Shown in pieces: positions 1 to 4,420 of a stretch of 5,938 nucleotides of DNA. Position 1 is the first letter of the stretch, and every line of letters starts with the position of its first letter. The DNA comes from Patescibacteria group bacterium (GTDB lineage: Bacteria; Patescibacteria; Microgenomatia; Daviesbacterales; UBA10151). The stretch covers positions 1 through 5,938 of the forward strand of contig JAMCTD010000012.1 in NCBI GenBank assembly GCA_023380995.1, given 5' to 3'. The position numbers were made by a program, and so were the translations under genes. The notes below the pieces were generated by a model that searched no databases, was not told the DNA's origin, and saw only the letters and a list, made by a program, of their open reading frames with translations.

Positions 1-238
1 GACCAGGCAAAGCATTAGACAGCAAATCTAAATTGGTTATAGGCGCTCCATTGACTGTTGCAGCAATAAATAAATCTCTTTTGTATACCCCTAAAGCTAT
101 TAATCCTGCAATTATCAAAACAATATAAAACATTTTTGAAGACCTAAGTTTTTTTAAAGAAGATAACGTATCCATCGCACCATTAACTTTTTTAAATGGG
201 TGATCTGTCTTGTCGGTGGTAGACATTTTTTTCGCCAT
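1..238 (-). CDS. Membrane-anchored SurA/parvulin-like peptidyl-prolyl isomerase, N-terminal part
   Basis: Only the first 79 codons are present; the gene runs off the left edge. The protein begins with a polar stretch of about 35 residues, followed by one membrane span at about residues 36-52 (MFYIVLIIAGLIALGVY). Next comes 'FIAATVNGAPITNLDLLSNA', which resembles the start of the SurA N-terminal chaperone domain that precedes parvulin domains in secreted foldases (family knowledge). The likely role is folding of exported proteins at the outer face of the membrane, with the short N-terminus inside. The start at 238 is preferred over the in-frame ATG at 226 because a promoter lies immediately before it and neither start has a Shine-Dalgarno site. 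The catalytic parvulin domain is not visible, so the enzymatic call rests on the N-terminal motif alone. It could also be a SurA-type chaperone without isomerase activity. Confidence 0.6.
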   Translation of the reverse strand, partial: MAKKMSTTDKTDHPFKKVNGAMDTLSSLKKLRSSKMFYIVLIIAGLIALGVYKRDLFIAATVNGAPITNLDLLSNALPG

Positions 239-244
239 TTGACG

Positions 245-273
245 ATGATAACAAAGTAGTTGCTTGTTGGCAA
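245..273 (-). promoter_or_regulatory. Sigma70-type promoter for the SurA-like gene, leaderless layout
   Basis: Read on the minus strand, TTGCCA (273-268) and TATCAT (250-245) are each one base from consensus and are separated by exactly 17 bp. Only 6 bp separate the -10 box from the ATG at 238, so the expected transcription start falls on or next to the start codon. There is no Shine-Dalgarno site, which fits a leaderless mRNA. Confidence 0.6.
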
Positions 274-294
274 GAGTTAATTTAAGATTAGATT
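267..294 (+). promoter_or_regulatory. Possible promoter for the rightward envelope gene pair
   Basis: TTGGCA (267-272), 16 bp, then TAGATT (289-294). The -35 box almost coincides with the -35 box of the opposite promoter, because TTGGCAA is nearly its own reverse complement. The -10 box is a weak match, and other AT-rich hexamers nearby could serve, so this is tentative. The predicted start would be only a few bases before the ATG at 306. Confidence 0.25.
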
Positions 295-305
295 ATAAGG
301 AAATT

Positions 306-965
306 ATGCAAAAGGGTACTGCCACTCTTATTTTGCTGGTTGTGGGTTTAGTGATGGTGGGATTTATTAGTCTTTTCGCTTTTGGTTTCCCCAAATCACT
401 TGTTTTGCCTAAAACTTCTTCACCGGTTTTACTAAAGCAATTAACTGCTGTTTCTGATGCCAAACCCTTAATTTATAGCAATCAAAAATTAGGTTTAGAA
501 TTTCAGTATTTAAACAAGGATTTTAAAGTTCAAGAAGATTCGGAGGCAGATTATAATAAAAGAGGGAACGGGGACTTTAGAAAAAATTTTAAAGGTTATG
601 TTGGTTATGAACCGGGGAAATTTTCAGGGGCAGTAGTAGTTTTAGATAAGCCTAACTCTTATGAGGTAAATCCTTTTTCTGTTTGGGTGTTTGATAATCC
701 TGATAATTTAACAGCAACTGGTTGGTTTGATAAATATTGGTATTATCCTTTTGTTTGGGGAGTATTTGATTGGACCTCCAAAGGGCATATTGCCTTGGAT
801 ACAGAAGCTACTATAAGCGGTAAGCAGGCAAAATATAAGATTGTTTCTTATCAGCCGGGAAAACCAAAGTTTGTATATGTGCAAAATGGACAAAAGATGT
901 ATTTGTTCAAAGTAGTTGGAGACAGCGGAGATAAAATTCTATCCAGCCTAAAACTTACTCAATAA
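306..965 (+). CDS. Small membrane-anchored extracytoplasmic protein, PsbP-like in style
   Basis: A protein of about 219 residues from the ATG at 306, which has an AAGGA site at 297-301, four bases upstream. A TTG at 264 would lengthen it by 14 codons, but that lies inside the divergent promoter region and has no ribosome site. The N-terminus is MQKGTATLILLVVGLVMVGF, a single membrane segment right after a basic-Gly pair, resembling a prepilin-type leader but without the usual Glu at +5. The remainder is a soluble domain rich in aromatic residues. It contains 'YSNQKLGLEFQYLNKDFKV' early and 'YLFKVVGDSGDKILSSLKL' at the end, a pattern common in small exported proteins of candidate-phyla bacteria, whose domains are often PsbP/Mog1-like. 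No catalytic motif is visible, so the function is unknown. It is probably co-transcribed with the gene that starts 10 bp after its stop. Confidence 0.7.
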   Translation: MQKGTATLILLVVGLVMVGFISLFAFGFPKSLVLPKTSSPVLLKQLTAVSDAKPLIYSNQKLGLEFQYLNKDFKVQEDSEADYNKRGNGDFRKNFKGYVGYEPGKFSGAVVVLDKPNSYEVNPFSVWVFDNPDNLTATGWFDKYWYYPFVWGVFDWTSKGHIALDTEATISGKQAKYKIVSYQPGKPKFVYVQNGQKMYLFKVVGDSGDKILSSLKLTQ

Positions 966-974
966 TTCATAAAC

Positions 975-1286
975 ATGACACAAAGAGGGCAAACAGCAAT
1001 TTTTCTTTTGTTGTTGGTAGTACTAGTTGGGTTTGGTGGTGTAATTTATTTTGCAATGGATCAAGGTTCAAAAGTTCAAGTTCAAAGTTCTTCAGGGCTC
1101 CTAAATTTTAATCTGGATGCAACAGCAAGTCCTGTCCCGGTTGGCAATAAAGGAATTACGAGTTGGAAAACAGTGAAATTGGAAGTTCCTAAGATGGGAG
1201 GGTATTGGGAGTATGAAAGGGAGATTAATAATGGTGTTGTCAGGGTTTTTGAACAAATTCTTTCTACTTTTAAATTCTTAAAGTAG
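975..1286 (+). CDS. Small membrane-anchored protein, possibly a shortened paralogue of its neighbour
   Basis: A 103-residue protein starting 9 bp after the previous stop. It has no Shine-Dalgarno site, so expression is probably from the shared transcript. The N-terminus MTQRGQTAIFLLLLVVLVGF matches the style of the upstream protein: a basic residue and Gly, then one hydrophobic span. About 30 linker residues rich in Ser, Ala and Pro follow, then a short tail ending 'RVFEQILSTFKFLK'. In related exported proteins this 'F.QILSTFKF' segment is the last helix of a domain of well over 100 residues, but here only about 40 residues come before it. That suggests an internal deletion or a minimal form. 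Its 3' end overlaps the convergent G5/3D gene by 9 bp. A function cannot be given. It is probably real because of its operon position and coherent N-terminus. Confidence 0.6.
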   Translation: MTQRGQTAIFLLLLVVLVGFGGVIYFAMDQGSKVQVQSSSGLLNFNLDATASPVPVGNKGITSWKTVKLEVPKMGGYWEYEREINNGVVRVFEQILSTFKFLK

Positions 1287-2003
1287 GTAAATATCTACAA
1301 ATTTGGCTCTCCAGCCTGCTGTTTTGGCATCTTCAAAGCCCAAATCAATGATATTTCCCTTGATTGCTCCACCCGTGTCTCCTGCAACTGCCATACCATA
1401 GCCTGGAATATAAACTTTACTCCTTAATTTGATAACTTGCGGATCAACTGCAATTACTCCTTTGCCCTGTTTCATTCCTATTGCTGTCCATTCGTCGCAA
1501 CCAGGGCAATGGGAATCATAGTGGGTGGCATAAACCCTCATTTTTTTCCAATATTTAATTTCTCCGTCAGCAGTGTCTAGAGTTTTCCAAACTATTTTTG
1601 TCCCCCTTAAAATTTTTTTATCTGTAGGTAGAATTGTTTCAACAGAAACAACTTCTCTTTCGTATTCTTGCCCGTCTTTGGCATAGGTGATTTTAACTAT
1701 CTTGGTTTTTTTACCGTCTGTCCCTTCTTCTAAGATTTTTTCTTCACCGGCTTCTGTTTCCGGGTCGTCCTGATATGTTGTTTTTTTTGGTAAATCTTCT
1801 ATTTCTTCTTGTAATTTTTGGGTAAAAGAAGATTGAGTGATGATCGGTTGGTCTGCAGGAAGAGCTTGGACAGAAACAGTTTCTCCTAAAACTTCAGATT
1901 GTTGTTTATCTGCGGCTGTTACGTTGGTGCTGGAGGCAGGCCAGACATTAATGGCAAATAAGGTAAGAATAATAATCAGCAGAGCGCCTAAATAGCGTTC
2001 CAT
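1278..2003 (-). CDS. G5 + 3D domain cell-wall protein (probable peptidoglycan lytic enzyme)
   Basis: A 241-residue exported or membrane-anchored protein. Residues about 4-20 form a hydrophobic signal or anchor, with a possible signal-peptidase site after WPASS. A low-complexity linker leads to a G5 domain at about residues 74-138, seen in 'YQDDPETEAGEEKILEEG', 'DGKKTKIVKITY' and the closing 'KKILRGTK'. Residues about 155-241 form a 3D domain with its three signature aspartates in VDP (D187), GDTGGAIKG (D209) and IDLGF (D220), ending in VDIYLL. 3D domains are double-psi beta-barrels related to MltA lytic transglycosylases. G5+3D proteins of the YabE/Rpf-like kind cleave or remodel peptidoglycan, with G5 binding the wall (family knowledge). 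C166 and C169 form a CPGC pair near the expected active-site face, which could be a disulfide or metal ligand. The stop overlaps the convergent gene by 9 bp. Confidence 0.88.
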   Translation of the reverse strand: MERYLGALLIIILTLFAINVWPASSTNVTAADKQQSEVLGETVSVQALPADQPIITQSSFTQKLQEEIEDLPKKTTYQDDPETEAGEEKILEEGTDGKKTKIVKITYAKDGQEYEREVVSVETILPTDKKILRGTKIVWKTLDTADGEIKYWKKMRVYATHYDSHCPGCDEWTAIGMKQGKGVIAVDPQVIKLRSKVYIPGYGMAVAGDTGGAIKGNIIDLGFEDAKTAGWRAKFVDIYLL

Positions 2004-2010
2004 TATGGAT

Positions 2011-2039
2011 ATTTAAAAGTTTTAATATACAAATGTCAA
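2011..2039 (-). promoter_or_regulatory. Promoter of the G5/3D gene, leaderless layout
   Basis: On the minus strand, a perfect TTGACA (2039-2034), a 17-bp spacer and TTAAAT (2016-2011, four of six consensus bases). Seven bp separate the -10 box from the ATG at 2003, so the expected start of transcription is at or one base before the start codon. No Shine-Dalgarno site is present. The -35 box ends 12 bp from the edge of the insertion sequence, so the core promoter survived the insertion. Confidence 0.5.
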
Positions 2040-2051
2040 ATTTACATCTGA

Positions 2052-2067
2052 GAGTTTGGTACAAAAC
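2052..2067 (+). repeat. Left terminal inverted repeat of the IS
   Basis: GAGTTTGGTACAAAAC. It matches the reverse complement of the right end at 14 of 16 positions, differing at positions 5 and 13. Confidence 0.8.
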
Positions 2068-2076
2068 CCCTTTTAA
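2063..2076 (+). repeat. Subterminal inverted repeat, left copy
   Basis: AAAACCCCTTTTAA just inside the left end. Its inverted counterpart TTAAAAGGGTTTT is at 3035-3047, inside the transposase coding region, with one C fewer. This could be an internal transposase-binding site or a chance match of a simple sequence. Confidence 0.3.
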
Positions 2077-2082
2077 ATTGAT

Positions 2083-2111
2083 TTGACAATAAAAAAGCAG
2101 CTGACTAGTCT
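2083..2111 (+). promoter_or_regulatory. Probable transposase promoter
   Basis: Perfect TTGACA (2083-2088), 17 bp, then TAGTCT (2106-2111), which keeps the key A at position 2 and T at position 6 of the -10 box but is otherwise weak. Transcription would start near 2118. A weak -10 would suit a transposase gene held at low expression. Confidence 0.4.
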
Positions 2112-2175
2112 GAATATGTAGCTCTAAGGAACATAAACAGATGGAAGCTCCATAAGGGAGGTGTCAACTGCTTTT
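2093..2175 (+). promoter_or_regulatory. Long inverted repeat able to hide the transposase start in readthrough RNA
   Basis: AAAAGCAGCTGAC (2093-2105) pairs with GTCAACTGCTTTT (2163-2175) at 12 of 13 positions; the one mismatch is C2101 against A2167. The downstream arm begins at the last base of the Shine-Dalgarno site and takes in the first two bases of the TTG start codon. The upstream arm lies inside the presumed promoter, before the expected transcription start, so the element's own mRNA would lack it. An inner four-pair stem, CTCC (2148-2151) with GGAG (2157-2160), could also cover the ribosome site. The pairing is seen in the sequence; the regulatory role is inferred. Confidence 0.5.
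2157..2163 (+). promoter_or_regulatory. Strong ribosome binding site deciding the TTG start of the transposase
   Basis: GGAGGTG, a perfect anti-Shine-Dalgarno complement, ends 10 bases before the TTG at 2174. It is the only strong, well-placed site before a gene in this window and supports the TTG start over the first in-frame ATG, which is over 60 codons further in. Confidence 0.65.
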
Positions 2176-3067
2176 GATAAATATTACACCAAAGTTACCT
2201 TCTAAAGTCCAGTTTGTAACTGATTACTCTTTTCCTCTAGTAAATACTCTTTGCGAGAAAACAAATACAGAGAGATTTGTTGGAGGCAGAAAAGGTTTTA
2301 ATAAAGAGTATCTTTTCACCTGGCTTCTTGTTAAGAAAGTAACTAATTGGGATTATAGAACAATAGCTTCCATGGCAGGAGTATCACATCCTACCTTGAT
2401 TCGGGCAAATACTCTCTTTTTGAAAAAAGGCATATATGAAAAAGTACTAATGAGCCTTGTGGGAAAAGCATACAACCTTGGACTGCTTAAAGGATTCTAT
2501 GCAGCTATGGATTCCTCCTTTGTGCACACATTCTCTAAAAAAGGAGAGTTAGGCTCTGAAGGATGGAATGAATATAAAAAGGGGTATGGTTTTAAGCTGC
2601 ACCTTTTAATTGATGCAGAATCAAAATTTCCACTTTCTGTAAAGATTACAAATGGATTGGCATCAGATAATACCTTGGCAGTTTCACTACTTAAAATGGC
2701 CAAACCTTACCTGAAAAAAGGAGGATATATTCTGGCAGATAAAGGTTATGATGATGCTGCTTTAGTCACTTGGATTAATAAAATATTAAAAGATAAGGCT
2801 GCAATTCCAATCAGGAAATATAAAAGGGGAAAGAATTATTCCTGGAAAGGGAGATTTGAAAACTTTAAGGCCAGAGCCAAAGGAAGATGTATTAAAAAGA
2901 GTATCTACAATAGAAGGTCATCAGTTGAGAGGATCTTTTCAAGCCTAAAAAGGACATATCATTTAGGTAAAGAGGAAACCAGGGGAATATTAAACTTTGC
3001 TAAAAATACATATCTGGCCTTGATTTGCTACATCTTAAAAGGGTTTTGGATTGCTGGGATAAGATAG
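2174..3067 (+). CDS. DDE transposase, IS4/IS5 superfamily
   Basis: A 297-residue transposase that would bind the IS ends and catalyse cut-and-paste style movement. The N-terminal part carries a helix-turn-helix at about residues 56-78 ('DYRTIASMAGVSHPTLIRAN'). The catalytic core follows: the first Asp is D113 in AAMDSS, the second D189 in LADKGYDD, and the Glu E252 lies in a perfect Y-(2)-R-(3)-E-(6)-K signature (Y245, R248, E252, K259). This signature is established for the IS4/IS5 superfamily. A basic insert (residues about 213-243, KYKRGK to KGRCIKK) separates the second Asp from the Glu. The TTG start is chosen for the strong GGAGGTG site before it. All catalytic residues are present and the frame is open, so the protein is probably functional. 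Confidence 0.92.
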   Translation: MINITPKLPSKVQFVTDYSFPLVNTLCEKTNTERFVGGRKGFNKEYLFTWLLVKKVTNWDYRTIASMAGVSHPTLIRANTLFLKKGIYEKVLMSLVGKAYNLGLLKGFYAAMDSSFVHTFSKKGELGSEGWNEYKKGYGFKLHLLIDAESKFPLSVKITNGLASDNTLAVSLLKMAKPYLKKGGYILADKGYDDAALVTWINKILKDKAAIPIRKYKRGKNYSWKGRFENFKARAKGRCIKKSIYNRRSSVERIFSSLKRTYHLGKEETRGILNFAKNTYLALICYILKGFWIAGIR

Positions 3068-3072
3068 ATCTA

Positions 3073-3088
3073 GTTATGTACCAGACTC
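3073..3088 (-). repeat. Right terminal inverted repeat of the IS
   Basis: On the minus strand this reads GAGTCTGGTACATAAC, matching the left end at 14 of 16 positions. It begins five bases after the transposase stop codon. Confidence 0.8.
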
Positions 3089-3125
3089 GCCTAACTTCTT
3101 GAAACTTAAGCTTAGCTACCTCCAA

Positions 3126-3743
3126 TTATTTCTGGAGTAATTTATTCTCTAAAATAACTGCATAGAGATTGGCACAGGTGAGCAAAAATTGGGTATCATG
3201 CAGGGTAAAAATATTCTTATAGGCGCTGTATGTGCAAAATCCACCATAAGTTTTCAGTTTACCGATAACAGGACAACATGTTACGGATTGATAACCAACA
3301 TGACCCAATAAAGATTTTACATCCGTAAACCTGGGATCCACGGCTGTCACGTTAATTATTACGGGTTGTTTTGTAGAAACAGCCCTGCCTACTGAAACAT
3401 CTCCAACTCTAACTTGAACTCTCGTGGCAAAATCTTTCATATACCATTCAGGCAAAAAACCGGTAAATCTAATTGGCAAAACCTGTTTCTCCTCATCCAA
3501 ACGGAATAAACTATGGTAAGTCCATCCGACTATTTCTCTTAAAGTATTTAAATATATAGGGAAACTTTCTTCAATAGATTTCTTATCCGAAGTAGCTGCA
3601 GTAATCAAAAAGTTGAGATATTTCAATTCATTTTGCCTTTTTATTAAAGCTTGAAATGCCAACTTGCCCTTTCTAAGCGATATAAAAATCCTGATTAACT
3701 CCACTACAACTGCAACAGCAAAAATTATAATCCAAATTACCAT
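3126..3743 (-). CDS. Membrane-anchored GAF-domain protein
   Basis: A 205-residue protein, third gene of the sensor operon. One N-terminal span (about residues 2-22, VIWIIIFAVAVVVELIRIFI) is followed by a basic, helical stretch of about 25 residues and a GAF domain at about residues 42-205. The GAF pattern is clear: 'GDVSVGRAVSTKQPVIINV', 'VDPRFTDV', 'GYQSVTCCPVIG', 'GGFCTYSA', and a closing helix 'LLTCANLYAVILENKLL'. GAF domains bind small ligands or mediate dimerisation in signalling proteins (family knowledge); the ligand here cannot be deduced. C156 and C157 are adjacent in the core strand, with C170 and C190 nearby, so redox or metal sensing is possible but unproven. No output domain is attached, so it probably works through the kinase encoded upstream. 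The start overlaps the previous gene by 7 bp, indicating translational coupling. Downstream is a 37-bp gap and then the IS. Confidence 0.82.
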   Translation of the reverse strand: MVIWIIIFAVAVVVELIRIFISLRKGKLAFQALIKRQNELKYLNFLITAATSDKKSIEESFPIYLNTLREIVGWTYHSLFRLDEEKQVLPIRFTGFLPEWYMKDFATRVQVRVGDVSVGRAVSTKQPVIINVTAVDPRFTDVKSLLGHVGYQSVTCCPVIGKLKTYGGFCTYSAYKNIFTLHDTQFLLTCANLYAVILENKLLQK

Positions 3744-4420
3744 GCTACACTAGCTGCTTTAAGCTGCTCCTCCAGTGGCATATTATTATTGATATACCAT
3801 TTTCTTAATACCATAGTAAAAAACCCGCCTACATCGCTTAAAAAATTTAACTCTTCATCATTTATGGGATTTTCTTTTTCACCTAGGAATAATACCTGCC
3901 CCAGTGTTGAAACTGTATCAGAAAGAGACGCTACAACTGCACTATGCCATTTAGTTTCTTCCCCTGTTAATCCAAGATTTTCTCCGGTCCAGGAATTAAA
4001 CCAGACAACATTGCCGGCTTTTTGATTTTGCTTATTTTTTTCTGAAGCTTGGGCAAGTAAATATTCCTCTAATTTATTTATTTTACCGATACTTAACCTT
4101 GGCTGATCAATCTGATTTGCAACCTGGTTTTTATTATAACGCCAGACTTCCCTCTCTCCTTGTGTATCCTGTCCTGATTGAATCAGAACAAACGCGCTAT
4201 AATCATCCTGAACAAAAAAAGAAACTGCTATATCTTCTAAATCTTCTTTCAGACTAATGCGTTTGGAAGAAAAAACATAAGAGAGCGCCTTGAGAATATT
4301 TAATTTGGTATTTAAATTTTGGACTTTACCCAAATTAGCTTTATTTTTTGACCTTTGCTTAAATAAAAAAACCTCAGCTGAAATTAGAGCAAGCACAAGA
4401 ATTGGTAAGACTATTATCAT
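3737..4420 (-). CDS. Membrane-anchored protein with divergent GAF-like domain
   Basis: A 227-residue protein, second gene of the sensor operon. One N-terminal span (about residues 2-20, IIVLPILVLALISAEVFLF) is followed by a basic segment and a probable helix (about 25-50). The C-terminal two thirds looks like a degenerate GAF domain. The second half is the most recognisable: 'WHSAVVASLSDTVSTLGQVL', then 'LGEKENPINDEELNFLSDVG' and a last helix, where GAF domains have a strand, a Gly-containing strand and an 'eeL.fL..v' helix. The architecture is the same as that of the next gene, suggesting an old duplication. No catalytic motif is seen. The ATG shares one base with the kinase stop (TAATG) and the gene's end overlaps the next by 7 bp, so the three proteins are probably made together and act as one complex. 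The GAF assignment is by pattern and less certain than for its partner. Confidence 0.65.
   Translation of the reverse strand: MIIVLPILVLALISAEVFLFKQRSKNKANLGKVQNLNTKLNILKALSYVFSSKRISLKEDLEDIAVSFFVQDDYSAFVLIQSGQDTQGEREVWRYNKNQVANQIDQPRLSIGKINKLEEYLLAQASEKNKQNQKAGNVVWFNSWTGENLGLTGEETKWHSAVVASLSDTVSTLGQVLFLGEKENPINDEELNFLSDVGGFFTMVLRKWYINNNMPLEEQLKAASVAW

Larger units (their letters stand above)
2052..3088 (+). mobile_element. Complete insertion sequence of the IS4/IS5 superfamily, about 1.04 kb
   Basis: The element is bounded by 16-bp inverted repeats and carries one uninterrupted DDE transposase gene that nearly fills it: about 120 bp of leader and only 21 bp after the stop. Length, single-gene layout and transposase signature fit IS5-like elements; the subgroup cannot be assigned by eye. 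It lies between the leftward sensor operon and the leftward G5/3D gene, in the opposite orientation to both. No matching direct repeat flanks the ends (left flank CTGA, right flank GCCT), so either the target duplication has decayed or the true ends are a base or two different. It appears intact and possibly active. Confidence 0.85.

Noticed and set aside
264..305. TTG start extending the first anchored protein by 14 codons
   Set aside because: It lies inside the divergent promoter region, lacks a ribosome site, and puts charged residues before a typical anchor; the ATG at 306 has AAGGA upstream.
708..893. Leftward open frame opposite the first anchored protein
   Set aside because: It is the antisense shadow of a coherent gene, without recognisable domains or start signals.
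2497..2703. Leftward open frame opposite the transposase
   Set aside because: It is antisense to the catalytic core of the transposase; nothing in it resembles a protein family.
3118..3123. GGAGGT on the minus strand just after the last GAF gene, as the ribosome site of a gene broken by the IS
   Set aside because: No start codon at a usable distance exists before the IS. Rejoining the flanks gives only a distant ATG followed at once by TAA.
3789..4025. Rightward open frame opposite the GAF-like gene
   Set aside because: A Ser/Pro-rich shadow frame with no promoter or ribosome site.
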